A DNA stretch of 15,396 nucleotides from Holdemanella porci (lineage in GTDB: Bacteria; Bacillota_I; Bacilli_A; Erysipelotrichales; Erysipelotrichaceae). Each line of letters opens with the position of its first letter. Positions within the stretch are counted from its first letter, which is position 1. Below are positions 6,939 through 14,874 of this stretch, one piece after another. Location of the stretch: contig NZ_JAHQVB010000053.1 of NCBI RefSeq assembly GCF_019052655.1, forward strand, positions 1 to 15,396, written 5' to 3'. The notes beneath the pieces were generated by a model. That model was not told where the DNA came from, made no database searches, and was given only the letters and a program-made list of their open reading frames with translations. The position numbers were made by a program, and so were the translations under genes.

Positions 6939-7637
6939 CTACATCATATCTTCCATACTATATAAACCTGGTTTTTGATTGACCACAAACTTGGCTGCCT
7001 TTAATGCGCCATTCACAAAGATCTGGCGCGAATTAGCACTATGCTTGATTTCTAACGTTTCATTATCTCCAAAGAAATACACTGTATGCTCTCCTGCCAC
7101 AGTACCTCCACGAAGCGAATGAATTCCAATTTCATGTTGGCGTTTTCCTGTAAAACCACTTCTGCCATATACCTTTGTATACTCATCTTCTGGATCTAAA
7201 GCATTCACTAACATTTTGGCTGTACCACTAGGCGCATCCTGCTTTTGATTATGATGAATCTCCTGTACTTCCATATCAAAATCATTCTTTAATAAAGGCG
7301 CAAATTGTTTTAGAATCTGTTCAAATACGGCAATACCATATGAAAAGTTTGCCGAATAAAATAAAGGGATTTCATCTGAAACTTGTTTTAAGCTATCGAT
7401 TTGATTCTCACTTAATCCCGTTGTTCCATAGATTAAAGCACACTTTTTCGTTTTCACAAAATTTAAGACACTCGCTAAATTATTGGGATGTGAAAAATCA
7501 ATCACAACATCTACATCCATACAATGATCATCGATTCCTTTCTCAAAACAATGAACTACTTCCATACCTTGATTTTGAGCTGTTTCCTTTATAAGAGAAC
7601 CCATTTTTCCTGTACCTACAATCGCTATTTTTAACAT
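6939..7637 (-). CDS. dapB: 4-hydroxy-tetrahydrodipicolinate reductase
   Basis: Reduces the DapA product to tetrahydrodipicolinate with NAD(P)H. The 232-residue protein shows the N-terminal Rossmann motif VGTGKMG (7-13), YGTTGL (70-75), and the substrate-binding/catalytic EIHHNQKQDAPSGTA block (126-140) with His128, His129 and Lys132. It is shorter than the 265-270 residues common in the family, but the motifs are all present, and short forms of about 230-250 residues are known in Bacillota. Its start overlaps the dapA end by 7 nt; a GGAGG box lies about 10 nt upstream inside dapA, slightly far. Confidence 0.95.
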   Translation of the reverse strand: MLKIAIVGTGKMGSLIKETAQNQGMEVVHCFEKGIDDHCMDVDVVIDFSHPNNLASVLNFVKTKKCALIYGTTGLSENQIDSLKQVSDEIPLFYSANFSYGIAVFEQILKQFAPLLKNDFDMEVQEIHHNQKQDAPSGTAKMLVNALDPEDEYTKVYGRSGFTGKRQHEIGIHSLRGGTVAGEHTVYFFGDNETLEIKHSANSRQIFVNGALKAAKFVVNQKPGLYSMEDMM

Positions 7638-8506
7638 AATCCCAAGTCCTCCATTGCGGCTTTTAAAATTTTGGCATACTCTTCATCCATTTCGCATAAA
7701 GGCAAACGATATCCACCAACTTCTTTACCCATATAATTCAATGCCTGTTTCACCGGAATTGGGTTGACTTCAATAAATAAAGCATGAATAAAATCTAAAT
7801 AATTCAATTGTTTTTCTAAGCTTGCCTTTACATTTCCATCCAAATAATCCTGCACAATTTCATGTGTTTCTTTAGGTAAGCAGTTTGCCAAAACACTAAT
7901 GACTCCACTAGCACCTAGTGCCATCATCGAAGTAATCATGTCATCATTTCCTGAATACATCACAAAGTCATCACTTAAATAACGCGCAATATTTGTGGCA
8001 TAACTGATATTTCCACTCGCCTCTTTGATGCCGCAAATATTTGGGTGTTTACTCAATACTTTAACCGCCTCTTCATCAATGTGACAACCCGTACGTCCTG
8101 GCACATTATATAAAATAATAGGGATTTGAACGGCATCTGCAACCGTTGTAAAGTGACGAATCATACCTTGCGTATTGGCTTTATTATAATAAGGACTAAT
8201 CAGCAGTAAGGCATCAGCCCCCATATTCTGATACTTCAAACTTTTTTCCAAAGCCGTTTGCGTACAGTTTGAACCCGCTCCTACAATAACAGGTACACGA
8301 TGATTGACTCTTTCAATCGTATAAAGAGCTACCGCATCATCTTCTTCGTGCGTCATTGTACTACTTTCTCCCGATGTTCCTAAAATCAAGATTCCATCTG
8401 TTGAATTTTCAATTTGCCAATCCAACAATTCACCTAACTTTTCAAAATTCACTGTACCATCCTCGTGGAATGGTGTTACTAAAGCTACAATTGATCCTTT
8501 TAACAT
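7631..8506 (-). CDS. dapA: 4-hydroxy-tetrahydrodipicolinate synthase
   Basis: Condenses pyruvate with aspartate semialdehyde to start the lysine/DAP branch. The 291-residue TIM-barrel protein has GTSGES (43-48), LYNVPGRTG (132-140) with Tyr133, and GIKEASGN (159-166) with the Schiff-base Lys161; both residue numbers equal those of the E. coli enzyme. A GGAG box precedes the ATG by 7 nt. Its start overlaps the dapF end by 7 nt and its end overlaps dapB by 7 nt, so translation is probably coupled. Lysine feedback inhibition of the enzyme itself is not predictable from what I can see; Gram-positive DapA enzymes are often insensitive, which suits control by the riboswitch. Confidence 0.97.
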   Translation of the reverse strand: MLKGSIVALVTPFHEDGTVNFEKLGELLDWQIENSTDGILILGTSGESSTMTHEEDDAVALYTIERVNHRVPVIVGAGSNCTQTALEKSLKYQNMGADALLLISPYYNKANTQGMIRHFTTVADAVQIPIILYNVPGRTGCHIDEEAVKVLSKHPNICGIKEASGNISYATNIARYLSDDFVMYSGNDDMITSMMALGASGVISVLANCLPKETHEIVQDYLDGNVKASLEKQLNYLDFIHALFIEVNPIPVKQALNYMGKEVGGYRLPLCEMDEEYAKILKAAMEDLGLC

Positions 8507-9294
8507 ACAAATTCTCCTTCACATATCTTTTTTGCAGGACCCGTCATATATACATGGTCCTTCGCTTCAATTTTTAAACTACCCAATTTTAATTGAACTT
8601 CACATTCACTCTGAACAAAGCCCAATTTATTTGCGACGACAACACTTGCACAAGCGCCCGTTCCACACGCAAGCGTAATACCACAGCCTCTTTCATAAGT
8701 CATAACCGTAATATGTGTATCATCTATCACTTGTACAAAATTCACATTGGTTTGTTTTTTAAATAAGGGATCGTGACAAATTCTTCTTCCTAGTTCAACA
8801 TTTTTTTCACTAAACGCATCATCCACAAAGACAACCGTATGGGTTGTGGACATAAACAAACTATATGTATCCACTCCACAAACTTCTCTTTTCCACACAT
8901 TTTCATGTTCATCTACATCAATCAAATGATTATCATACAACGGTTGTTCCATATCTACACAAACTTCAAATGGAGACGTAGATATAAGATGTACGATTTT
9001 TTCACCAGCCAAGGTTTGTACAGGAACAACTTCATCTGTATTGATACCTTCATCAAAACAATAAGCCACAAAGCAACGGATGCCATTGCCACACATCGGA
9101 GCTCTAGAACCATTTTGGTTGTAGTAAACCATTTCAAGTGGATCTTCCTTCACAAAAATCATTCCATCCGCACCAATACCTGTATGTCTAGAACAACAAG
9201 CTTGAACCAATGTTGGAATATCAATACCTTCAATATATCTTGTAAGAATAAAATCATTTCCTAAACCATGATACTTACTAAACTTTATGCGCAT
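8500..9294 (-). CDS. dapF: Diaminopimelate epimerase
   Basis: Interconverts LL- and meso-diaminopimelate without cofactor using two cysteines. The 264-residue protein has YHGLGNDFI (8-16), the first active-site cysteine Cys68 in MCGNGIRC (67-74), and the second, Cys210, in LACGTGACA (208-216). Each half forms one lobe of the epimerase fold. The length is typical (about 265-285). A GGAG box stands 8 nt before the ATG. Its first 10 bases overlap the end of lysA, and its end overlaps dapA by 7 nt, so it sits in the tightest part of the operon. Confidence 0.96.
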   Translation of the reverse strand: MRIKFSKYHGLGNDFILTRYIEGIDIPTLVQACCSRHTGIGADGMIFVKEDPLEMVYYNQNGSRAPMCGNGIRCFVAYCFDEGINTDEVVPVQTLAGEKIVHLISTSPFEVCVDMEQPLYDNHLIDVDEHENVWKREVCGVDTYSLFMSTTHTVVFVDDAFSEKNVELGRRICHDPLFKKQTNVNFVQVIDDTHITVMTYERGCGITLACGTGACASVVVANKLGFVQSECEVQLKLGSLKIEAKDHVYMTGPAKKICEGEFVC

Positions 9295-10538
9295 AAATCA
9301 TTCTCCAATCGAATCAAATCTTCATAATTTTCACCACGAATCACACACTGGCTATTTCCATCCTTACAAAAAATGACCGGTAAGCCACACGCTTTATTGT
9401 AGTGACTTGCCATAGAATAACCATAAGCACCTGTAGTTTTCACTACAAGCAAATCATTCGGTTTTGCTTCAGGTAAGTATGCATCTTCAATGATCACATC
9501 TCCAGATTCGCAACACTTACCCGCGACTTTGTAGTGTTTACTTGCCATTTCATTTTCTTTTCCATCAATCACACAACTATATTTAGCCTGATATAATGCA
9601 GGACGAATATTATCACTCATACCTCCATCCACAAAGATATAATTTTTATGCGGTGTTTCCTTCATAAAACCAACTGTATAAACTGTGCTTCCCGCTTCCG
9701 CCACAATACTTCGTCCTGGTTCAATACAAATTTTATTGATATTTAATGCATATTTTTCTATATTACATTTCACGGCTTCAATCAAAGTATCACATACTAT
9801 ATCCACAGGAATGGGTGTATCTTCATCCGTATATACAGCGCCAAAACCTCCACCAAAATTTAATGTGGATACATCAACACCTAAGTTTGAAACAAACTCA
9901 CACACCTTATTGACTTCTTGTACAAAGGCTTCCTTGTCAAAGATCTGCGATCCAATATGTGCATGGAATCCATCAAAAGATAAGTTTGGACAAGCATTGA
10001 TAATTTGAATCAATTCTAAAATACCTGATTTTTTCTCAATTGAAATTCCAAACTTACTATCAATATTAGCTGTCACAATATATTCATGCGTATGTGCTTC
10101 AATACCTGGGTTGACCCTTAATAAAATGGATACAGTATAATCAATATTCTTAGCCAATTCACTCAACAATTGAGCTTCCATAAGGTTATCAACAATGATC
10201 GTTCCCACTTTATACTTCAAAGCCATTTTCAACTCATCCATCGATTTATTATTGCCATGAAAATAAACACGAGCCATATCAAATCCAGCTGCATAAGCCG
10301 TATATAATTCTCCACCACTGACAGCATCTAAAGAACAATCCATCTTTGACACCAATTGAATCATGGCCTTGCAGTTAAAAGCCTTGGATGCATAGATCAC
10401 ATCACATTCAAATTCAGAACTTTTTAAACAATTTTTAAACGCATTCAATTTATCTTCAATCATTCTTTGATTGTATACATACAAAGGACTACCATATGTA
10501 TTTACTAAATCCTTTACTTCCACATTTGAAATCTTCAT
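9285..10538 (-). CDS. lysA: Diaminopimelate decarboxylase
   Basis: PLP enzyme that decarboxylates meso-DAP to L-lysine, the last step. The 417-residue protein has the fold-type III alanine-racemase-like barrel: PLP Lys52 in YASKAFNC (49-56), HIGSQ (184-188), the phosphate-binding GGGFG (219-223) and EPGRS (273-277). A C-terminal beta domain carries CESGD (353-357), with the catalytic cysteine from the dimer partner, and AYGYSMAS (381-388). It is the first gene of the operon, preceded by an AGAGGTG ribosome site and directly by the lysine riboswitch. Its stop lies 10 nt inside dapF. Putting the final, lysine-forming gene first is a less common order than dapA-first. Confidence 0.97.
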   Translation of the reverse strand: MKISNVEVKDLVNTYGSPLYVYNQRMIEDKLNAFKNCLKSSEFECDVIYASKAFNCKAMIQLVSKMDCSLDAVSGGELYTAYAAGFDMARVYFHGNNKSMDELKMALKYKVGTIIVDNLMEAQLLSELAKNIDYTVSILLRVNPGIEAHTHEYIVTANIDSKFGISIEKKSGILELIQIINACPNLSFDGFHAHIGSQIFDKEAFVQEVNKVCEFVSNLGVDVSTLNFGGGFGAVYTDEDTPIPVDIVCDTLIEAVKCNIEKYALNINKICIEPGRSIVAEAGSTVYTVGFMKETPHKNYIFVDGGMSDNIRPALYQAKYSCVIDGKENEMASKHYKVAGKCCESGDVIIEDAYLPEAKPNDLLVVKTTGAYGYSMASHYNKACGLPVIFCKDGNSQCVIRGENYEDLIRLENDLCA

Positions 10539-10556
10539 AATTCACCTCTTAAAACT

Positions 10557-10587
10557 AAAAAACATGCCAGCCATCAAACTGACATGT
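10557..10587 (-). terminator. Riboswitch-controlled intrinsic terminator before lysA
   Basis: On the minus strand ACATGTCAG (10587-10579) pairs with CTGGCATGT (10570-10562) with one G-U pair, an 8-nt loop and a run of six T. It lies between the aptamer and the lysA ribosome site, so it stops transcription of the operon when lysine is bound. The loop TTTGATGG is complementary to the 3' side of aptamer P1 plus the next AAA; this gives a likely antitermination pairing. Confidence 0.88.
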
Positions 10588-10606
10588 AAATAAAACAAAA
10601 TCATTT

Positions 10607-10760
10607 GATAGCACTCCTACTAGCGTAGACAGTCCAACAGATATTCTCCATTGGCCCACATGTTCTTTATGCCTAAAAAACACATTCGGCAAACTTGCTT
10701 CATAAATACATCAAACGCTCGCCAGCTCTGTATTTACTTGTCGTATTCGCACCTCTATCC
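10607..10760 (-). ncRNA. Lysine riboswitch (L-box) aptamer
   Basis: The minus-strand leader has the conserved L-box marks in order. They are GATAGAGGTGCGAA at the 5' side (from 10759), an ACAAGTAA segment, GCCGAAT (10690-10684), then GGACTGTC with a short CTAC/GTAG hairpin, and the closing GGAGTGCTATC (10617-10607). The ends GATAG and CTATC pair to form P1. Position directly before lysA and a following terminator fit a transcriptional off-switch. Identification is from recalled consensus, with no covariance search, but several separate motifs and the context agree. Confidence 0.93.
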
Positions 10761-10772
10761 TAAGATGTGAAA

Positions 10773-10801
10773 ATTATAACACTACTTACATTTTGTTTCA
10801 A
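10773..10801 (-). promoter_or_regulatory. Consensus promoter of the lysine operon
   Basis: On the minus strand TTGAAA (10801-10796) and TATAAT (10778-10773) are separated by 17 bp, with TGT just before the -10 (extended -10). Transcription would start near 10766, only a few bases before riboswitch P1. The leader to lysA is therefore about 228 nt. Confidence 0.85.
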
Positions 10802-10807
10802 GATAAT

Positions 10808-10836
10808 TTGTATTTTATTACATTTCTATGTAAAAT
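10808..10836 (+). promoter_or_regulatory. Candidate divergent promoter of the deacetylase gene
   Basis: TTGTAT (10808-10813) and TAAAAT (10831-10836) are 17 bp apart. Transcription would begin near 10843, giving a very short leader before the AAGGAG box (10845-10850) and the ATG at 10857. Its -35 lies only 6 bp from the -35 of the lysine operon promoter, so the two polymerases would bind almost back to back. Weaker than its partner by sequence. Confidence 0.45.
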
Positions 10837-10856
10837 ATACAAAAAAGGAGAAATTT

Positions 10857-11954
10857 ATGTTAGAAACCATTAAAAAATATAGAAGAGACCTTCACCAGAT
10901 TCCCGAATTAGAACTAGACTTACCAGAAACCACAAATTACATTTTAAGTGTATTAGAAGAATTCGATTGTATAGTTTCTGTACCACTTAAAAGTACAATA
11001 TTTGCTTACTTTGACAATCAAAAAGAACACACTCTCGCCTTTCGAAGCGATATGGATGCACTGCCTGTGACTGAACAGACAAATCTTGAATTTAAAAGTA
11101 AAAATCCAGGTAAAATGCATGCCTGCGGACACGATGGGCATATGGCCATGCTTCTAGGATTTGCGAAAGAATTAAATACATATTACAAAACATTAGATAA
11201 AAACATTCTTTTAATTTTCCAACCCGGAGAAGAAAGTCCAGGAGGTGCACATTTAATTTGTGAAGATAACATTCTAAAAAAATATCATGTTCAATATATC
11301 TTTGGAACTCACTTATGGCCTGTACTTGAAAAAGGCGTTGTCGCCACACGAAAAAATGAATTTATGGCTCGTGCTAGTGAAATCAACATTGATATTTATG
11401 GAAAAGAAAGTCATGCCGCCAAATATAAAGAAGGAATTGACGCCTTAGAAATTGGAGCTGAAATCCTTTTAGAAATTTATGCGATGGAAAAAGAAATCCC
11501 AAATGAATATTATCGCTTACTTCGCTTTGGAAGAATGGAAAGTGGTACTGTACGAAATGTAATTAGTGGACACACTCGACTTGAAGGAACATTACGTGCT
11601 TTTCAAGATTATATCTTCGATTCCATGAAAGAAGAAATATTTAGAATTTGTGCAGATAAAGAAAAGAAGTACAATTGTAAAGTCAATATTTCAATCAATA
11701 CAGGCTATCCAGCTGTTATGAATGATGAGAAATTAGTGAGTGATCTAATTTCTAAAATCCCAGAAATCAGACAATTAAGAAATCCTGAAATGATTGCCGA
11801 AGACTTTGCGTACTACCAAAAAGAAGTGCCTGGCGTATTCTTCTTTTTAGGCACACAAACCCCATATGCACTTCATAATGCCAAGTTTGACTTTGACGAA
11901 GAAGTCTTATTAAGCGGTATTGAATTATACAAGAAAATCACAAAATGTATTTAA
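10857..11954 (+). CDS. M20 amidohydrolase, probable N-acetyl-LL-diaminopimelate deacetylase
   Basis: Hydrolyses an N-acetyl amino acid, most likely N-acetyl-LL-DAP to LL-DAP, completing the acetylase route begun by DapH. The 365-residue protein has the M20D layout: RRDLHQIPEL (9-18), RSDMDALP (63-70), the metal-site HACGHDGH (88-95) with Cys90 and His92, PGEE (123-126), THLWP (151-155), a dimerisation domain around 175-290, and LHNAKF with His340. It resembles B. subtilis YkuR along its length, including the EDFAYY...VPGVFFFLG stretch (315-332). I chose the ATG at 10857 because of the AAGGAG box; an upstream in-frame start at 10767 would add 30 hydrophobic residues that overlie the promoter. 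Hippurate or acetylornithine deacetylase activity are alternatives, made less likely by the neighbouring dap operon. Confidence 0.88.
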   Translation: MLETIKKYRRDLHQIPELELDLPETTNYILSVLEEFDCIVSVPLKSTIFAYFDNQKEHTLAFRSDMDALPVTEQTNLEFKSKNPGKMHACGHDGHMAMLLGFAKELNTYYKTLDKNILLIFQPGEESPGGAHLICEDNILKKYHVQYIFGTHLWPVLEKGVVATRKNEFMARASEINIDIYGKESHAAKYKEGIDALEIGAEILLEIYAMEKEIPNEYYRLLRFGRMESGTVRNVISGHTRLEGTLRAFQDYIFDSMKEEIFRICADKEKKYNCKVNISINTGYPAVMNDEKLVSDLISKIPEIRQLRNPEMIAEDFAYYQKEVPGVFFFLGTQTPYALHNAKFDFDEEVLLSGIELYKKITKCI

Positions 11955-11978
11955 AAAGAGGAAATTAATCCTCTTTTT
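11953..11978. terminator. Bidirectional terminator shared by the converging deacetylase and arginine operons
   Basis: AAAAAGAGG (11953-11961) and CCTCTTTTT (11970-11978) form a perfect 9-bp stem with an 8-nt loop, flanked by A- and T-runs that serve both strands. It begins in the stop codon of the deacetylase gene and includes the last codons (KEKED) and stop of argF, so both genes end inside it. Confidence 0.8.
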
Positions 11979-12879
11979 CTTTCATCAATTGAACCATGAC
12001 CGCCTTTTGTGCATGTAGACGATTCTCTGCTTCTTCAAAGATTTCATTCGCATGGGCCTCAAATACTTCTTCTGTGATTTCCTGACCACGATAAGCTGGT
12101 AAACAATGTTGTACCATCGCATTGGCTTTGGCATATTTCATCAATTCGGCATTGACCTGGAAACCTGCAAAATCTTTAGCACGCTTTTCTTTTTCAGCTT
12201 CCATACCCATACTTGCCCAAGTATCTGTAATGACAACATCCGCATTTTGAATAGCCTTGATACAATCATTTGTGAGTTCAAAGTCTTTGAAATCTTTCGC
12301 AAACTCTAAAACATGCTTGTCAGGCTCATATCCTTTTGGAGTGGCCACACTCACCTTCATACCAACCTTTAATCCACCTACGATCAAGGAATTAGCCATA
12401 TTGTCTCCATCTCCGATATAGCACATCTTCAAGCCTTTTAATAATCCGTATTTTTCACGAATTGTCATAAGATCAGCCAACACTTGACATGGATGACAAT
12501 AATCCGTTAACCCATTAATAACAGGAATCGATCCAAAGTTTGCCAAATCTTCCACTTCTTTTTGTTCATACGTACGAATCATAATACAATCTAAATAACG
12601 CGATAAAACACGTGCTGTATCTTGTACAGGCTCCCCTCTTCCGATCTGTAGATCTCTACTTGATAAAAATAAAGGTTGTGCTCCTAATTGATAAGCCCCT
12701 GTTTCAAAGGAAACACGCGTTCTTGTACTAGACTTTTGAAAGATCAAGCCAATACTTTTTCCTTTTAATAAAGGATGTTCAATATGATGTTTTCTTTCAT
12801 ATTTTAATTGATCCGCCAATTCTAAAATGGAAAGAATTTCTTTTTCACTCAATTGTTCCATCGTTAATAAGTGTTTCAT
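11965..12879 (-). CDS. argF: Ornithine carbamoyltransferase
   Basis: Makes citrulline from ornithine and carbamoyl phosphate. The 304-residue protein has the carbamoyl-phosphate site SSTRTR (50-55), HPCQ (129-132), the ornithine-side DTWASMG (219-225) and HCLP (258-261). The biosynthetic role is supported by its place after argB and argD, with no arginine deiminase or carbamate kinase gene near. A full AAGGAGGTG box stands before its ATG, which overlaps the argD stop as ATGA. It ends inside a terminator. Confidence 0.96.
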   Translation of the reverse strand: MKHLLTMEQLSEKEILSILELADQLKYERKHHIEHPLLKGKSIGLIFQKSSTRTRVSFETGAYQLGAQPLFLSSRDLQIGRGEPVQDTARVLSRYLDCIMIRTYEQKEVEDLANFGSIPVINGLTDYCHPCQVLADLMTIREKYGLLKGLKMCYIGDGDNMANSLIVGGLKVGMKVSVATPKGYEPDKHVLEFAKDFKDFELTNDCIKAIQNADVVITDTWASMGMEAEKEKRAKDFAGFQVNAELMKYAKANAMVQHCLPAYRGQEITEEVFEAHANEIFEEAENRLHAQKAVMVQLMKEKED

Positions 12880-14036
12880 TCAAACACCTCCTTCATAATT
12901 GATAATGCTTCGTCCACCTCTTTTAAGCTTAATGTCAATGGTGGAAGTAAACGAATCGCATCCTTACCTGCCGTAAGTGTTAATAATCCTTTATCCATCA
13001 TTGCCTGTACATAATCGGCTCTTTTATCTGGATCTACAACGATTCCAAGCATCAAACCAATTCCACGAACCTCTTTGATCTTGTCTGAATGAATATTTTC
13101 AATACCTGTTTTTAAAGCTGCACCTACAACTTTTACATGATCTAGAAAACCGTGTTCTGTCACGATAGATAAAACTGTATCGGCAGCTTTACAACTTAAT
13201 GGATTGCCACCAAATGTACTACCATGATCTCCCGGACCAAATATGTCCTTACACTTATCTCCTGTAATCACAGCTCCAATTGGAACACCTCCACCAAGAG
13301 CTTTTGCGGTTGTGACAATATCAGGTAAAACATTATATTGTTCAAAACAGAATAATGTTCCTGTGTGCCCTATTCCAGTTTGTACTTCATCAACCAAGAT
13401 TAAAATATCCTTAGAATGACAGAATTCTTCTACCGCTTTGACATACTCTTTGTCCAAAGGAACAACTCCACTTTCTCCTTGAATCAATTCCACCATAACG
13501 GCACACGTTTTTTCATTGGCTACCTTCTTTAAATCTTCAATATCATTTGCGGCAGCATAATCAATTCCTTCTGTAAATGGAAAATAATATTGATGAAATT
13601 TATCTTGTCCAGTCGCCTTTAAAGTAGTGATGGTACGACCATGGAAAGATTGTTTTAAAGTGATGATGACATCTCTTCCTGCTCCATATTTATCATAGGA
13701 ATATTTTCTGGCAAGTTTGATCATTCCTTCATTGGCTTCGGCTCCTGAATTTGAAAAGAATACCTTACTAAGTCCAGTATATTCAACTAACTTTTTAGCA
13801 GCATCCACCATTGGTTTACTGTAATACAAGTTGGAACATTCCATTAAAGTTGCCACTTGTTTTTGAATGGCATCTACAAGCACAGGATGATTATGACCTA
13901 AACAATTCACACCAATTCCACTTGTTAAATCGAGATATTCTTTCCCATTTGTGTCTTTTAAATAGCATCCTTGCCCACTTTCCATTTCAATGTTGAAACG
14001 ATTATAGGTATGCATTAAATATATTGATTCTTCCAT
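12876..14036 (-). CDS. argD: Acetylornithine aminotransferase
   Basis: Class III PLP aminotransferase that converts N-acetylglutamate semialdehyde to N-acetylornithine with glutamate. The 386-residue product has SNSGAEANE (95-103), SFHGRT (120-125), LVDEVQTGIG (204-213) with Asp206 binding the PLP pyridine ring, and the PLP Lys235 in TTAKALGGG (232-240). The start at 14036 is chosen because AGGAGG lies 6 nt before this ATG; the frame can be read 6 codons further to a TTG, which would put that box inside the gene. It follows argB by 10 nt and overlaps argF by 4 nt. ArgD-type enzymes can also transaminate acyl-DAP intermediates, as shown for E. coli ArgD with succinyl-DAP, so a second role in the lysine pathway is conceivable. 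Confidence 0.95.
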   Translation of the reverse strand: MEESIYLMHTYNRFNIEMESGQGCYLKDTNGKEYLDLTSGIGVNCLGHNHPVLVDAIQKQVATLMECSNLYYSKPMVDAAKKLVEYTGLSKVFFSNSGAEANEGMIKLARKYSYDKYGAGRDVIITLKQSFHGRTITTLKATGQDKFHQYYFPFTEGIDYAAANDIEDLKKVANEKTCAVMVELIQGESGVVPLDKEYVKAVEEFCHSKDILILVDEVQTGIGHTGTLFCFEQYNVLPDIVTTAKALGGGVPIGAVITGDKCKDIFGPGDHGSTFGGNPLSCKAADTVLSIVTEHGFLDHVKVVGAALKTGIENIHSDKIKEVRGIGLMLGIVVDPDKRADYVQAMMDKGLLTLTAGKDAIRLLPPLTLSLKEVDEALSIMKEVFE

Positions 14037-14046
14037 AACTTTCCTC

Positions 14047-14874
14047 CTATTCAATCAAGGTTCCTACACCTTCATCACTTAATAGTTCTATCAACAAAGA
14101 GTGCATGACTCTTCCATCTTGAATATTGACACTTTCAACACCTTCACGCACGGCTTTTACACAACATTCGATTTTTGGGATCATACCACCCGTAATCACT
14201 TTTTCTTTCTTTAATAAAGGAATCTGAGATACCTTGACTCTTTCCATCAAAGTAGATTCATCCTTAGGATCTTTCATCAATCCTTTGACATCCGTTAATA
14301 AAATCAATTTTTTGGCATGTAGACTAATCGCTAGCTCACTAGCTGCAAGATCGGCATTGATATTGTAAATACCTAGTTTATCTATTGCCTTAGCAACACT
14401 TGATACAACGGGAATATAGCCATTTTCAAAGGTATCCAAAATAATTTGGGGATTTACCTTTTCTATCTTTCCTACGTTGACCATTTTTGAATCTAAACAA
14501 CTCGCCTCAAACAAACTACCATCGACTCCACTCAATCCAATTCCCTTATCTAATAGATTGACTAGATTTTTGTTTACTTTTCCACAAAGAACCATCTGAA
14601 CAATATCCATTGTTTCATCATCTGTAACACGTAAACCATTTAAAAACTTTGATTCTTTGTTTGTCTTAGACAACATTTCATTAATTTCAGGACCACCACC
14701 ATGTACTAAAACAACGTGTACCCCTAATAGATTTAATAATGTTACATCCTTTATAACGGCAGCCTTCAATTCTTCATCAATCATGGCATTTCCACCATAT
14801 TTCACAACTACGATTTGTCCTGAATATTCTTTAACATAAGGCAAAGCCTCTACAAGTACATTCGCATCGATCAT
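14047..14874 (-). CDS. argB: Acetylglutamate kinase
   Basis: Phosphorylates N-acetylglutamate with ATP, the second step of arginine synthesis. The 275-residue amino-acid kinase has VVKYGGNAM (23-31) with Lys25, VHGGGPEI (57-64), YNINAD and LLTDVKG nearer the C-terminus. The N-terminal helix segment NVLVEALPYVKEYSG before the first strand, and the C-terminal GVGTLIE, resemble arginine-inhibited hexameric enzymes such as that of Thermotoga maritima. Feedback inhibition by arginine is therefore likely, as an inference. Its ATG overlaps the argJ stop as ATGA, with a GGAG box about 10 nt upstream. Confidence 0.95.
   Translation of the reverse strand: MIDANVLVEALPYVKEYSGQIVVVKYGGNAMIDEELKAAVIKDVTLLNLLGVHVVLVHGGGPEINEMLSKTNKESKFLNGLRVTDDETMDIVQMVLCGKVNKNLVNLLDKGIGLSGVDGSLFEASCLDSKMVNVGKIEKVNPQIILDTFENGYIPVVSSVAKAIDKLGIYNINADLAASELAISLHAKKLILLTDVKGLMKDPKDESTLMERVKVSQIPLLKKEKVITGGMIPKIECCVKAVREGVESVNIQDGRVMHSLLIELLSDEGVGTLIE

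Noticed and set aside
8839..9264. A 141-codon open frame on the plus strand opposite dapF
   Set aside because: It is antisense to a certain gene, has no ribosome site or recognisable motif, and its residues look like the reverse reading of AT-rich coding sequence.
9685..10008. A 107-codon plus-strand frame opposite lysA
   Set aside because: Antisense to a well-supported gene with no start signal of its own.
10539..10760. Tyrosine or other T-box leader before lysA
   Set aside because: No T-box AGGGTGGNACCGCG-like segment is present, while several L-box motifs are.
10767..10856. Hydrophobic 30-residue extension of the deacetylase resembling a signal or membrane segment
   Set aside because: It lies across the divergent promoter region; the ATG at 10857 has a good ribosome site and starts the enzyme as in its family, which is cytoplasmic.
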